Of a stretch of 64,000 nucleotides of DNA, positions 8,087 to 17,695 are shown piece by piece. The position numbers and the translations under genes were made by a program. This DNA is from Vulcanococcus sp. (GTDB lineage Bacteria; Cyanobacteriota; Cyanobacteriia; PCC-6307; Cyanobiaceae): positions 186,001 to 250,000 of the forward strand of contig JAHUZV010000024.1 of the NCBI GenBank assembly GCA_019264575.1, given 5' to 3'. Position 1 is the first letter of the stretch. The number at the start of each line of letters is the position of its first letter. The notes under the pieces were generated by a model, which was not told the DNA's origin, did no database searches, and was given only the letters and a program-made list of their open reading frames with translations.

Positions 8087-10057
8087 CTAGGCCCTAGCCG
8101 CTTGGGCCATCACCTGGCGGATGGTTTTGCCCAGATCAATCTGCTGCGGCTGTTCGGAGGATTTGAATGCGCCGCTAAAGGCATAGGCAACCACTCCTTT
8201 CTTCGTGGCGAGATCCAGTTCGGCAAAGTTGAGTGCCAGTAATTCGCCCCGGCGCTTCCATTGCTGACTCACGGGAACCATCAAGCCAGTTTCCAGTTCC
8301 AACATCTGGATTGGATCCCCGCTGAAGCTCACGTTGTGGACCGGTTCAATGAGGGCTCCGGTGAGGGATAGATCAATGAGCCTGGCATCAACGATCGATC
8401 CATCCTGGTTGCGCACGTGGGCGAGCCTGTTGATCAACATTCGATGCTCCAGTCGCGGTTGAGGGCGCTGTAGCGATAGGAGCACTGAGATCACCAGCAG
8501 TACGATGTTGAAGACACACCAGAGAAAGCCGTAGGCGAGCAAGCCTGTTGAACTCTCGGAGACGCTGTCTCCAATCGCAAAGAGGATTCTCCAGAGGATC
8601 AGGATGTTCAGCACCAGCAACACCGAGGTGGGGACCAAGGTTTGTTGGTAGGGCAGGATGGAGCCCGATAGGGAATCGTTTCCCTTTGGCGTCACGGCAA
8701 ATCCCTTGCCAAAGGGTTTGGCAAGCGCGGCCAGGATTTCCGGTGCCAGTTCAAAGGCGGCAAACAAACTCACCGCTTCATTGAATACAGGCATGTAATA
8801 CCCCTCGCTGAGAACCACCATCGACACGATCATCGAAGCCAGGAAGCTGGCTTGATAGCTGAGAATCGTGCCGGCCTCCACCTCAGGCAGAGGCGCCATG
8901 CCTGAAAAGAAAAACACGATCGGCACGATCTGAAAAAACAGCCTGCTGTTGTATTGCGTGATCCATGAGTAGGGGAAAAAGAAGATCCGCTGAATCCAGT
9001 TCAGCCCTTTGCGCCCAAGCATCAAACAGGCCACCTGAATACCGCCGCGCCCCCAGCGTTTGCGTTGGATAAAGAAGGAGTCGAGCGTTTCTGCTGCTAG
9101 GCCTGTGGAGATCGGTTCGGCGAGATAGATCGTCTTCCAGCCCAGCCGGCAGAAATTGATGGTGAGCAGGATGTCTTCGGTGATGGAGTCCGTTGGGAAG
9201 CCATTGCTCTCCATCAATGCTTTGCGCCGATGCACCGAACAGGAGCCGCAGCAGAACGCCACCCCAAGGGCGTCTCGGCCTCGGGCGATTAAGCGAAAGA
9301 AGAAGGATTGTTCATCGCACCAGCTCGATGCAATCCCTAGGTTGTGCTGTATGGCATCGGGATTGAAGAAGTTCTGGGGCGTTTGTACGGTACCGATTCG
9401 GGGGTCGGCGAATAGGCCCGCTGTTCTCCAGGCTGAATTTCTGTAAGCCACAAAATCGGCATCCATCAGCATCACCAGATCGCCTTCGCTCTGCTGCAAG
9501 GCGTGATTGATGTTTCCTGCTTTGGCGCCTGTGTTGCTCGCTCGTGCGATGTAATCAATGCCTGCGTCGTCGCAAAACCGCTGAAGCCAGGCTCGTTTAC
9601 CATCATCGAGCACCCAGACCCGGATCTTGGGGTAGTCGATTGAGCTCGCCCCCAGGATGGATTTCTCTAAAACTTCGGATCCTTCGTTGTAGCTGGTGAT
9701 GAACACATCCACTGAGGGAATGGCGTCGATGCCATGGATGGCGTAGCGCTCTCTGAGTTGTGCTTCGGCTATGTCGGCCTGGTTTCGCCGATCCGTGAGC
9801 CAGCCGACCGAGAGCAAAAAGAGAGTCACCTCCAGGATCACGGCCAGTTCGATTGCGAGAACCACCACCCACCAGATCCACTCAGCGCTCCACTGATCGC
9901 TTGTCCAAGGGAAGGTCTCCAGTCTCCACCATAAATATCTCAAGCCAAAGATAAAAATGGTGCCAACAAGCAGCAGTCTGCGCCAATTGGAGCGGGGCAG
10001 CAGCAGCGTTATCGCAACTGGAAGAGCAATGGCCAGGAAGAGAACTTCCGCACCCAT
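8087..10057 (-). CDS. BcsA-like glycan (cellulose) synthase with PilZ domain
   Basis: A membrane family-2 glycosyltransferase of 656 residues that polymerises and translocates a beta-glucan such as cellulose. There are about three N-terminal and four or more later membrane helices. The catalytic core is complete: VLDDG (149-153), DAD (199-201), TED (293-295) and QRKRW (331-335). The gating loop FAVTPKG follows. The C-terminal PilZ domain has RLEHR (535-539) and DLSLTG (562-567), the RxxxR and DxSxxG c-di-GMP-binding motifs. No BcsB or BcsZ is nearby. Upstream is an HlyD adaptor and downstream a GGDEF cyclase. The polymer is inferred, not shown. Confidence 0.92.
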   Translation of the reverse strand: MGAEVLFLAIALPVAITLLLPRSNWRRLLLVGTIFIFGLRYLWWRLETFPWTSDQWSAEWIWWVVVLAIELAVILEVTLFLLSVGWLTDRRNQADIAEAQLRERYAIHGIDAIPSVDVFITSYNEGSEVLEKSILGASSIDYPKIRVWVLDDGKRAWLQRFCDDAGIDYIARASNTGAKAGNINHALQQSEGDLVMLMDADFVAYRNSAWRTAGLFADPRIGTVQTPQNFFNPDAIQHNLGIASSWCDEQSFFFRLIARGRDALGVAFCCGSCSVHRRKALMESNGFPTDSITEDILLTINFCRLGWKTIYLAEPISTGLAAETLDSFFIQRKRWGRGGIQVACLMLGRKGLNWIQRIFFFPYSWITQYNSRLFFQIVPIVFFFSGMAPLPEVEAGTILSYQASFLASMIVSMVVLSEGYYMPVFNEAVSLFAAFELAPEILAALAKPFGKGFAVTPKGNDSLSGSILPYQQTLVPTSVLLVLNILILWRILFAIGDSVSESSTGLLAYGFLWCVFNIVLLVISVLLSLQRPQPRLEHRMLINRLAHVRNQDGSIVDARLIDLSLTGALIEPVHNVSFSGDPIQMLELETGLMVPVSQQWKRRGELLALNFAELDLATKKGVVAYAFSGAFKSSEQPQQIDLGKTIRQVMAQAARA

Positions 10058-10060
10058 CGC

Positions 10061-11371
10061 CTAGAGCTCAACGTCCACGCGGTCGCCCAGCCGGCAGTCT
10101 TTACTGGCTTGGTGGTCCGCTGGAAGTGCAATCTGAAGGCGCATCCGGTCGTCATTGGTGGCCTTGAACTGAGCTGCATCAGTGTTCTCCAGCGCGCGGA
10201 TCCCCCGCACACCGCGCATGCTGATCACGCGTCCGCTCACGTCGCCGTTCTGGTGAGCCATCTTCAGCTTCACCTGATCGCCGATGCGCACGTCCTTCAC
10301 CTTGTTGGTGCTGAACACAGCCTCAACCCTCAGCTGATCGCAGTCCACAACAGTGATCAGGGCTTCTCCAGCATTAACTTCAGAGCCTCTAGCGATCCGA
10401 TTACTGAGCATCAGGCCATTGAAGCTGGGTGTATACACAAATTGAGAACGCCGTTGATTGGCATTCACAAGCTCCAGCAGTTTCTTTTCTTTTCCTCTCA
10501 AGAGATTGAGCTGGTTGTTAATGCGGCTGATTTCCAGCTCCAGCATTTCCAACCTGCGCGTTGATCGGGGTAGTTGCCTGCTGCCTGCTTTGCGTTTGCT
10601 ATTGGCGTCCTGGAGTTCCTGCCTGAGGTCGCTCACAACACGCCGTTGATTGGTGGCGCGTTGCCGGTAGCTGTTGGCGTTGGCCTCCACCCCGGCCAGG
10701 GTGTCTGGATCCACAGCGCCAACGCTCACTAGATCCCTGTATCGGCTCGCCTGTTTCGCATAGCGCTGCTCCTGACCCTCCAGGTCAAATAGTTCGCGCT
10801 CAGCGCCCTGTAGATCGTTTCGCAGCCGTGCCTGGTTAGCGCTAACGAGATTGTCGAGTTCGAGCTCAGTGGAGCGAATGTCCTTCCTGGTTTGCTCCAG
10901 TTCCAACTGGGCTGTCTGTTGCCGGGCTTCGTCCTGCCGGCTGGCCACCACCGACACCAGTGCCGTACCGGGCTTGAACAGTTCCCCGGTACTGAGCATT
11001 TCATCGTCGACCCGTCCTTGGATCGGGCTCTTCACAGTGATCACATCACCGGTGATGTAAGCCTCGGCAGCGCGCTTTCTCAGATTGATCACCGCCAAGG
11101 TGGCCACGCAGAGCCCGAGCAGACCAGCCCCTGCAACTTGCCGCCATCGCGTTTGGAGCAGCAGTTTGCTTTTGACTACAGACCAGCGATCCTCGGATTG
11201 GTGCTGCAGCAGAGATGGAATCGATTGCTCCTGGTCTGAGTTCAAATCTTTCCTGGTCTCTAGCGCAATCTCAGGTGTTTTAAGCCCTGATCTCCTGGCT
11301 GTCAATGAAGCTTGGGGAGATCGTTTCGGACCTTGGAGTTTATAGACATTGTTCAGTTGGCTGAATAGCAC
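10061..11371 (-). CDS. HlyD-family periplasmic adaptor (membrane fusion protein)
   Basis: An inner-membrane-anchored adaptor of 436 residues. A cytoplasmic tail of about 80 residues precedes one membrane helix (VAGAGLLGLCVATLAVINL). The first lipoyl/barrel half has ITVKSPIQGRVDDEMLSTGELFKPG. A long coiled-coil hairpin and the second half (VYTPSFNGLMLSNRIARGSEVNAGE) follow. Such proteins link an inner-membrane machine to a TolC-type channel. Only 3 bases separate it from the synthase, so it probably serves glycan export. The GTG start overlaps the Nif11-like gene by 32 bases. No TolC partner is in the window. Confidence 0.88.
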   Translation of the reverse strand: MLFSQLNNVYKLQGPKRSPQASLTARRSGLKTPEIALETRKDLNSDQEQSIPSLLQHQSEDRWSVVKSKLLLQTRWRQVAGAGLLGLCVATLAVINLRKRAAEAYITGDVITVKSPIQGRVDDEMLSTGELFKPGTALVSVVASRQDEARQQTAQLELEQTRKDIRSTELELDNLVSANQARLRNDLQGAERELFDLEGQEQRYAKQASRYRDLVSVGAVDPDTLAGVEANANSYRQRATNQRRVVSDLRQELQDANSKRKAGSRQLPRSTRRLEMLELEISRINNQLNLLRGKEKKLLELVNANQRRSQFVYTPSFNGLMLSNRIARGSEVNAGEALITVVDCDQLRVEAVFSTNKVKDVRIGDQVKLKMAHQNGDVSGRVISMRGVRGIRALENTDAAQFKATNDDRMRLQIALPADHQASKDCRLGDRVDVEL

Positions 11372-11612
11372 CCAGGCTGATCAAGACCCGCTTCCAGTAG
11401 GGCGTTTCATACCAAGTGTTGAGTTGTTCATCATTCAGCGTCAATGTCATCTGGGCCTCCATGCGCAGGAGATCGGCCATGCTGATCTGAAGCTGCAACT
11501 TCGCGCAGACGGCAATCACCTGGTCCGGGCTTTCGCATTGAGAAAGCTGCTGTTGAAGGAGTAGGTCGTCCTCCAACAGCAGCTTGAGGCGCATGGCATT
11601 GGCGGATGTCAT
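11340..11612 (-). CDS. Nif11-like small protein
   Basis: A 90-residue protein whose first half matches the Nif11/nitrile-hydratase-leader helical pattern: LKLLLEDDLLLQQQLSQC, then SPDQVIAVCAKLQLQISMADLL. In other cyanobacteria this domain serves as a leader for modified peptides or as a free small protein. Here there is no GG/GA cleavage motif and no Cys/Ser/Thr-rich core, and the C-terminal half contains NTWYETPYWKRVL, so a peptide precursor is unlikely. It is first in the operon and overlaps the HlyD gene, suggesting translational coupling and a role linked to the synthase. Confidence 0.65.
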   Translation of the reverse strand: MTSANAMRLKLLLEDDLLLQQQLSQCESPDQVIAVCAKLQLQISMADLLRMEAQMTLTLNDEQLNTWYETPYWKRVLISLGAIQPTEQCL

Positions 11613-11623
11613 GCGCGGTTGGC

Positions 11624-14600
11624 TTAGTTCGTAACGCCCTCGATGCGATCTTCGATCTCCTGGTAAATCTCCTGCAGTTGCTGGATGTTCTCGTCGGAGG
11701 TTTCCCAGTAACCGCGGCCGTTCACTTCAAGCAGCGTGCCCACAATGCGGCGGAAGCTGTGGGGGTTGAGCTCCATCAGCCGCTTACGCATTTCCGGGTC
11801 GTTGATGAAGGTTTCGTTGGCTTCTTCGTAGACGAAGTTGTCAACGGCGCCGCTGGTGGCGCTCCAGCCCAGGGTGAAGTTGAGGCGCTTGGCCACTTCG
11901 CGCACACCCTCGTAGCCGGAGTTGAGCATGCCCTCATACCACTTGGGATTGAGCAGCTTGGTGCGGGAATCGAGGCGGATTGTTTCGCTCAAGGAGCGCA
12001 CCTGGGCGTTAGCGGTGGTGGTGTCGGCGATGTAGCTCGCCGGCGCCTTGCCGTCGTCGCGCAGGCCCTGGATCAGCTTGGTGGGATCGCTGTCGAAGTA
12101 GTGGCTCACATCGGTGAGCGAGATCTCCGCGGAATCCAGGTTCTGGAAGGTCACATCGGCAGTCTTCATCACCGATTCGAACACTTCGCGCTTCTGGTTC
12201 ATCTCGCCGGGGTTGTCGGCGTTGAAGGCGAAGGTTTTGCGGGAGAGATACATCTCCTGCAGTTCGTTCTCCTCTTCCCAGGTGCTGTTTTCCACCGCCA
12301 GGTTCACGTTGGAGCTGTAGCTGCCGCTGGCGTTGGAGAACACGCGGGTGGCGGCATCGCGCAGGGAGATGCCTTCCTTCTCGGCTTGCTCCTGGGAGTG
12401 CTTGCGCACGAAGTTCATCTCCAGGGGCTCATCGGCCTCGGCGGCCATCTTCACGCCCTGATCGATCAGCGCCATCTGGTTGATGAACAGGTCGCGGAAC
12501 ACGCCGCTGCAGTTCACCACCACATCGATGCGGGGACGGCCCAGCTCTTCGAGGGAGATCAGCTCGAGCTTGTTCACCCGGCCCAAGGAGTCGGGCACCG
12601 GCTTCACACCGATGAACCAGAGGATCTGAGCCAGCGATTCGCCGTAGGTCTTGATGTTGTCGGTGCCCCAGAGCACGCAGGCGATGGTTTCGGGCCAGGT
12701 GCCCTGCTCCTGTTTCTGGCGCTCGATCAGCTTGTCGACCACACCCTTAGCGGCGGCAATAGCGGCCTTGGTGGGGATCGCCTGGGGATCGAGGGCGTGC
12801 AGGTTCTTGCCGCTGGGCAGTACGCCTGGGTTGCGGATCGGGTCACCGCCGGGGCCGGGAAGCACGTATTCGCCATCGAGGGCCCGGAGCAGGCTCTGCA
12901 TCTCCAGATCGGCGCACACCTGCTCGAGGCAGAACTGCAGGTAGCCGAACAGTTTGTCGAGCTCGGCTTGATCCACATCCGGGAAGCCGGCGTTGCGGCA
13001 GGCGCTCAGCCAGGGGCTAGGCAGCTTGAAGCCGAACTGCTCCAGCAGGTTGAAGAACCAGGCGAAGTTGCGGCGCAGGGTCACCCGCCCGTCGGTTCCG
13101 GTTACCGCCTGCACCATCGCGCCCACGGCGGCGCGGGATGTCTCGGTGATGACGCGGTTGAGCTCCACATCGGCGAGAACACCGTCGTCGTTGCCGGCGT
13201 ACACGTCGATGATCGTGCGCCCTTTGCTCTCGGCCAGCAGGGCTGGCAAGGAGCGGATGCCGTCTTCTTCGCGCTCGAGGGCGGCGATGTTCACCAGGGT
13301 GGCGATCGCTTCTTCGGCGGTGGGGGGCTTGCCGATGGTGTGCAATCCGCAGGGCAGCAGCCGGCTTTCGATCTCCATCAGCTGGCGGTACACCGCGCCG
13401 ATCACCGAATCCCGCGCATCGAGATCGAGCTCGGAGGCATCCACCTCCGGCAGCTCAACGTCTTTATCGAGGTTGCACTGGCGGGCCGTTTCCACCACGG
13501 CGTTCACGATCTGGATGCCCCGTGAGCTTTCGCGGAGCTGCTGGTAGGAGCCCACCAGCTCGCCCAGCTCCTTGAGGCCCTTGTAAAGGCCAGCGTTCTC
13601 GGCCGGCGGAGTGAGGTAGGAGATGGTTTCGGCGTAGCCCCGCCGCTTGGCAATGGTGGCTTCCGACGGGTTGTTGGCGGCGTAGTAGTAGAGGTTCGGA
13701 AGGGCGCCGATCAGCGAATCGGGGTAGCAGGTTTCGCTCATGCCCATCTGTTTGCCAGGCATGAACTCCAGCGAGCCGTGGGTGCCGAAGTGCAGCACCG
13801 CATCGGCGCCCCACACCTTCTCCAGATAGGTGTAGTAGGCGGCAAAACCGTGGTGCGGGCTAGCGCTGCGGGAGTAGAGCAGCCGCATCGGATCACCCTC
13901 GTAGCCGAAGGTGGGCTGCACGCCAACGAACACGTTGCCGAAGTGACGGCCGAAGATCAGCAGGTTGGTGCCGTCGGTGTTGAGGGTGCCGGGGGGCTTG
14001 CCCCAGTTCTCCTCCAGGCGCTCGGAATAGGGGGTGAGCCGCTCGTATTCCTCCACGCTCATGCGGTGGGCGATTGCCAGCTCGGGTGAGCCTTCGAGCG
14101 CTTCGGGATCCTTGAGCACGGCCTCCATCAGCGCCTTCGGCGTGGCGGGCAGATCCTTCACCTCGTAGCCCTTGGCGCGCATCTCTTCGAGAACGCGGTA
14201 GATCGAGCCGAACACGTCGAGGTAGGCGGCGGTGCCCACGTTCCCCTTATCAGGCGGGAAGCTGAACACCGTGATTGCCAGCTTCTTCTCACTGCGGGGC
14301 TTGATCCGCAGTGAGGCCCAGCGGATGGCGCGCTCGGCGATGGCATCCACGCGGTCTTGCAGGGTGTGGGCCTTACCTGTGGCGTCGTCGCGGCCGCTGA
14401 GCACGATCGGCTCGATCGCACCATCGAGTTCGGGGATGGCGATTTGCAGGGCCACCTGCACCGGGTGCAGACCCAGATCGCTTTCCTCCCACTCCTGGGT
14501 GGTTTGGAACACCAGAGGCAGGGCCACCATGTAGGGGCGATTGAGCTTCTTCAGCACCTCGATCGCCTTGGGGTGGTCCTGGCGGGCTGGACCGCCCACC

Positions 14601-15625
14601 AGGGCGAATCCGGTGAGCGACACCACGCCGTCAACCAGCGGCACATCCGGGTTGATCGGGTCGTAGAAGAAGGCGTTAACGGGTTTAGTGAAGTCGAGAC
14701 CGCCGCAGAACACCGGGATCACGGTGGCGCCGCGGTACTCCATCTCCTGGATTACCGCCACGTAGTGGGCTTCATCACCGGTGACGATGTGGCTGCGCTG
14801 CAGCACCAGGCCGATCACGGGGCCTTTGCGTGCCTTCTCCGAGAGATCTTTGCGGCTGGCGTTCCAGTTGAGGTACTCCTTGAGGTCCTCGAACATCGCG
14901 GGGGCCAGGGGGTGCCAGATGCCGAGGTCGGGGAACACCACCGGATCGGCCACCTGCAGCTCGGGGCGGTCGTCGCTGTTGCGGGGGAAGACGTACTTAT
15001 CCGCCAGCATCAGCAGGAAATTCCGGAGGTTGTCCGGAGTGCCGCCCAGCCAGTACTGGAAGCTGAGCATGAAGGAGCGGGCATCCTGCGCCTTCTCCAC
15101 CGGCAGGTACTTCAACACCGTGGGCAGGGTGTTGAGCAGCTTCAACATCGCGTCTTGGAAGCCAGCGCCGCCGGCCTCCTTCCGCTTCTTCATGAAGCCG
15201 GCAATGGCGCTCTTGCTCTGGCCCAGTTGGGCCATGGAGAAGGTGCCGAGCTTGTTGAGGCGCATCACCTCCGGCATGGAGGGGAACACCACAGCCGCCT
15301 TGAGGCGATCGCGGTGGGGTGCCACGGCCTCCACCACCTTTTGGGCCAGGTCTTCGATGAAGATCAGCGAGCCGATAAACACATCCGCTTCGGCCACATC
15401 GGCGCAGAAGTCGGCGTAGTTCGTCGGGTCGCGCAGCTCTTCGATCAGGTAGCCGCAGAGATCGATCGCCAGTGGACCGTTTTGGTCGTTGAGCGAGGTG
15501 GCGGCTTGGGTGAGCGCGTTTTGATACTGGGGCTCCAGCACCACGTACACGGCCTTCATCACGGCCCGGCCGTTCACCTCACCGGGGCTGACGCGGCGGG
15601 AGGCGGAGCGGACCTGCGTGAACAT
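11624..15625 (-). CDS. chlH: magnesium chelatase subunit H
   Basis: The porphyrin-binding subunit of Mg-chelatase, which inserts Mg2+ into protoporphyrin IX with ChlI and ChlD at the branch between heme and chlorophyll. The 1333-residue length is right for cyanobacterial ChlH. The family N-terminus [19 protein letters not shown] fixes the ATG at 15625; an in-frame TTG further upstream is less likely. Recognisable stretches include [35 protein letters not shown] and [13 protein letters not shown]. It is divergent from dapB across a 132-base gap that contains a 12-bp palindrome. Confidence 0.97.
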   Translation of the reverse strand: MFTQVRSASRRVSPGEVNGRAVMKAVYVVLEPQYQNALTQAATSLNDQNGPLAIDLCGYLIEELRDPTNYADFCADVAEADVFIGSLIFIEDLAQKVVEAVAPHRDRLKAAVVFPSMPEVMRLNKLGTFSMAQLGQSKSAIAGFMKKRKEAGGAGFQDAMLKLLNTLPTVLKYLPVEKAQDARSFMLSFQYWLGGTPDNLRNFLLMLADKYVFPRNSDDRPELQVADPVVFPDLGIWHPLAPAMFEDLKEYLNWNASRKDLSEKARKGPVIGLVLQRSHIVTGDEAHYVAVIQEMEYRGATVIPVFCGGLDFTKPVNAFFYDPINPDVPLVDGVVSLTGFALVGGPARQDHPKAIEVLKKLNRPYMVALPLVFQTTQEWEESDLGLHPVQVALQIAIPELDGAIEPIVLSGRDDATGKAHTLQDRVDAIAERAIRWASLRIKPRSEKKLAITVFSFPPDKGNVGTAAYLDVFGSIYRVLEEMRAKGYEVKDLPATPKALMEAVLKDPEALEGSPELAIAHRMSVEEYERLTPYSERLEENWGKPPGTLNTDGTNLLIFGRHFGNVFVGVQPTFGYEGDPMRLLYSRSASPHHGFAAYYTYLEKVWGADAVLHFGTHGSLEFMPGKQMGMSETCYPDSLIGALPNLYYYAANNPSEATIAKRRGYAETISYLTPPAENAGLYKGLKELGELVGSYQQLRESSRGIQIVNAVVETARQCNLDKDVELPEVDASELDLDARDSVIGAVYRQLMEIESRLLPCGLHTIGKPPTAEEAIATLVNIAALEREEDGIRSLPALLAESKGRTIIDVYAGNDDGVLADVELNRVITETSRAAVGAMVQAVTGTDGRVTLRRNFAWFFNLLEQFGFKLPSPWLSACRNAGFPDVDQAELDKLFGYLQFCLEQVCADLEMQSLLRALDGEYVLPGPGGDPIRNPGVLPSGKNLHALDPQAIPTKAAIAAAKGVVDKLIERQKQEQGTWPETIACVLWGTDNIKTYGESLAQILWFIGVKPVPDSLGRVNKLELISLEELGRPRIDVVVNCSGVFRDLFINQMALIDQGVKMAAEADEPLEMNFVRKHSQEQAEKEGISLRDAATRVFSNASGSYSSNVNLAVENSTWEEENELQEMYLSRKTFAFNADNPGEMNQKREVFESVMKTADVTFQNLDSAEISLTDVSHYFDSDPTKLIQGLRDDGKAPASYIADTTTANAQVRSLSETIRLDSRTKLLNPKWYEGMLNSGYEGVREVAKRLNFTLGWSATSGAVDNFVYEEANETFINDPEMRKRLMELNPHSFRRIVGTLLEVNGRGYWETSDENIQQLQEIYQEIEDRIEGVTN

Positions 15626-15652
15626 GCGCGCTGGATTGAGCAATGTGAAGGA

Positions 15653-15664
15653 GCCTACGTAGGC
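15653..15664. promoter_or_regulatory. 12-bp perfect palindrome upstream of chlH
   Basis: GCCTACGTAGGC is self-complementary over 12 bases and lies 27 bases before the chlH start codon, in the chlH/dapB divergent gap. The position suits an operator or a leader element. No regulator is known for this exact sequence, so the assignment is inference. Confidence 0.35.
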
Positions 15665-15757
15665 CAGGGCACCGCCGCGAGCTCAGATTCCAAGCTGTTA
15701 CAGCCGTGGTGGCCCCAGCCCATAGGCTCGAGCCCTTGCTTTAACGCCCCGCTTTCG

Positions 15758-16630
15758 ATGACCGCCAGTTCAGCTCCCGCCAGCTCCTCCAGCAGCCAGC
15801 CCGTTGCGGTGGTGGTGGCTGGAGCGCTCGGGCGCATGGGCGCTGAAGTGGTGAAGGCGGTGACCAACGCCCCTGATTGCCGCTTGATCGGGGCGATCGA
15901 CACCACAGCGGGCAAAGAAGGCGCTGATGTGGGCGTGGAGCTCGGCCTCGGTGAGCTGGAGGTGGCGATCACGGCCGACTTTGAGGGCTGCCTCTGCCAG
16001 GCCAGCCAGGCGGTGCGCAACGACGGCCCTGGTGCCGGCGCCGTGTTGGTGGATTTCACCCATCCTTCGGTGGTCTACGAGCACACCCGTGGTGCCATCG
16101 CCTACGGCGTGCATCCAGTGATCGGCACCACGGGCCTCAGCCCAGAGCAACTGCAGGATTTGGCTTCCTTTGCAGCCAAGGCTTCGGTGGGCGGCGCGGT
16201 GATCCCCAACTTCTCGGTGGGCATGGTGCTGCTGCAGCAGGCCGCCGCCGCCGCTGCACGCTTTTACGACTTCGCTGAGCTCACGGAGCTGCACCACAAC
16301 CGCAAGGCCGATGCGCCCAGCGGCACCTGCATCAAAACGGCCGAGCTGATGGAGGAGCTCGGCAAGAGCTTTAATCCCCAGCAGGTGGAGGAGCATGAAA
16401 CCCTGGCGGGCTGCCGCGGCGGTGAGCGCCCCAGCGGCCTGCGGCTGCACTCGATCCGCCTGCCGGGCCTCGTGGCCCATCAGGAAGTGATGTTTGGTGC
16501 CCCCGGGGAGACCTACACCCTCCGCCACGACACGATCGATCGCTCTGCCTACATGCCGGGTGTGCTGCTCAGCGTGCGCAAGGTGCGCCAGCTGCCCGGA
16601 CTTCTGTATGGCCTCGAGCGCTTGCTCTGA
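15758..16630 (+). CDS. dapB: 4-hydroxy-tetrahydrodipicolinate reductase
   Basis: NAD(P)H-dependent reductase of the diaminopimelate/lysine pathway, also needed for peptidoglycan. The 290-residue protein has the nucleotide motif [15 protein letters not shown], the GTTGL loop, and the active-site signature [14 protein letters not shown] containing the catalytic His and Lys. It ends with the normal C-terminal sequence ([14 protein letters not shown]). The first 14 residues are a Ser/Ala-rich lead that may be partly non-structured. It is followed after 26 bases by the two-helix membrane protein on the same strand. Confidence 0.95.
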   Translation: MTASSAPASSSSSQPVAVVVAGALGRMGAEVVKAVTNAPDCRLIGAIDTTAGKEGADVGVELGLGELEVAITADFEGCLCQASQAVRNDGPGAGAVLVDFTHPSVVYEHTRGAIAYGVHPVIGTTGLSPEQLQDLASFAAKASVGGAVIPNFSVGMVLLQQAAAAAARFYDFAELTELHHNRKADAPSGTCIKTAELMEELGKSFNPQQVEEHETLAGCRGGERPSGLRLHSIRLPGLVAHQEVMFGAPGETYTLRHDTIDRSAYMPGVLLSVRKVRQLPGLLYGLERLL

Positions 16631-16656
16631 GCTCGCGCGGCCTCGACACTGGCGCC

Positions 16657-17304
16657 ATGTTGATCCCGCTCCGCCCCGGTGAGCTGCCGCGCCTGATCCC
16701 GGCGGTGGCCACAGGCCCGCAATTCAATGCCTGCAGCGGCAATCCGCAAAAGGTGCTGCAGCGCCTGTTCATCTCCGTGATCGGAGGAGTGATCAGCCTG
16801 CTGGTGAGCCAGGGGGTGGCCATGAGCAGCCAGGCCTCCCCGATCTTGCTGGTGGTGGGCTTCGTCTTCCTGCTGTACATGCTCTGGGGCCCGATCGTGG
16901 AGGCCGGCCGCAAGAACGCCACCTTGCGCCGTTATCCCGCGGCGGCCATCTTTGAGGGCGAAGTGGCCGATTACTACACCAAGGAATTAGTGGAAGGCCG
17001 CCAGGAAACCACGGATCGTGAGGGCCGGCTGGAGTTGGTGGAGAACCGCCGCACCTGGCTTTGCCTGGAGCTTGAGGATGAAGACGGCTATCTGGGCAGC
17101 ATCCGCTTCCCGTACGACAAAAAGCACAAGCTGATTCGCCGCGGCATGGTGATTCGCTGCCTGGTGCTGAGCGAGCGCAAGGATTTCTCGCGCATCGGAG
17201 CGTTGAGCGATGCCTGGATGCCGCAGTTGAAGCTCTGGGTCGGCGAGTACCCCTTCTTGCTGCGGCCGGCCTTTGAAGAGCTGTGCCTCAAGCGGCTGCG
17301 CTGA
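16657..17304 (+). CDS. conserved cyanobacterial membrane protein, 215 aa
   Basis: Begins with a short soluble lead (residues 1-35, including NACSGNPQKVLQRLFIS). Two adjacent hydrophobic segments follow (about 37-55 and 61-80). The remaining 130 residues form a cytoplasmic domain rich in charged residues (FEGEVADYYTKELVEGRQE; FPYDKKHKLIRRGMVIRC). Homologues in picocyanobacteria are, to my recollection, sometimes labelled phosphate ABC transporter permease, but nothing here resembles a permease. It lies downstream of dapB and upstream of hli. Function unknown. Confidence 0.75.
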   Translation: MLIPLRPGELPRLIPAVATGPQFNACSGNPQKVLQRLFISVIGGVISLLVSQGVAMSSQASPILLVVGFVFLLYMLWGPIVEAGRKNATLRRYPAAAIFEGEVADYYTKELVEGRQETTDREGRLELVENRRTWLCLELEDEDGYLGSIRFPYDKKHKLIRRGMVIRCLVLSERKDFSRIGALSDAWMPQLKLWVGEYPFLLRPAFEELCLKRLR

Positions 17305-17320
17305 AGCGGATTAACAGCGT

Positions 17321-17348
17321 GCAACAACGCGCAACATTGCGTTACAGT
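17321..17348 (+). promoter_or_regulatory. HLR1-like tandem octamers upstream of hli
   Basis: Three octamers spaced by the dinucleotide GC: GCAACAAC, GCAACATT and GTTACAGT. The last two fit the HLR1 layout (two copies of KTTACAWW separated by 2 nt), the site bound by the response regulator RpaB at high-light genes. The matches are 6/8 and 7/8. The position, 23 bases before the hli start codon, supports the call. Core promoter hexamers are not clear. Confidence 0.5.
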
Positions 17349-17370
17349 TCGTGTATTCGACGAGGCAGCC

Positions 17371-17616
17371 ATGACCCAGGCCAACACCCCCGCCATCCGT
17401 GGCGCCACCGTGACCCAAGAAGATGGCGGCCGCCTGAACGCCTTTGCCTCTGAGCCCCGCATGCAGGTGGTGGAAGCCGAGAACGGCTGGGGTTTCCACG
17501 AGCGCGCTGAGAAGCTCAACGGCCGCATGGCGATGCTCGGCTTCATCGCCCTGCTCGCCACCGAACTGGCCCTGGGCGGTGAATCCTTCACCCGCGGTCT
17601 GCTCGGCATCGGCTGA
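17371..17616 (+). CDS. hli: high-light-inducible protein (HLIP, CAB/ELIP family)
   Basis: An 81-residue single-helix thylakoid protein that binds chlorophyll and carotenoid and protects photosystem assembly intermediates under light stress. The chlorophyll-binding signature [12 protein letters not shown] sits at residues 47-58, at the start of the only membrane helix, followed by [12 protein letters not shown]. The first 40 residues are a soluble stromal lead. GAGG lies five bases before the ATG. An HLR1-like array upstream and a strong terminator downstream make this a self-contained transcription unit. Confidence 0.93.
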   Translation: MTQANTPAIRGATVTQEDGGRLNAFASEPRMQVVEAENGWGFHERAEKLNGRMAMLGFIALLATELALGGESFTRGLLGIG

Positions 17617-17651
17617 TCGCCCGCCAACATCCCAGGTTCACACCTGATCCC

Positions 17652-17683
17652 AACCGCAGCACACAATCGTGCTGCGGTTTTTT
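17652..17683 (+). terminator. rho-independent terminator of hli
   Basis: A perfect 11-bp stem (17652-17662 paired with 17669-17679) with a 6-base loop, running into six T residues at 17678-17683. It lies 35 bases after the hli stop and just before the next gene's ATG. Confidence 0.9.
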
Positions 17684-17695
17684 GTTGCCCTGTCC

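Noticed and set aside
11340..11612. Nif11-like gene as a precursor for a modified peptide cleaved by TldD/E
   Set aside because: There is no leader cleavage motif or core rich in modifiable residues, no modification enzyme nearby, and tldD/pmbA lie 48 kb away.
11606..13525. Long open frame antisense to chlH (also 14357-15757)
   Set aside because: High-GC shadow of the chlH reading frame: no family-like sequence, His/Gly/Val-rich translation, no ribosome-binding site.
17341..17358. Second HLR1 reading using GTTACAGT with GTGTATTC
   Set aside because: The downstream octamer fits poorly; the pairing with the upstream GCAACATT is much better.
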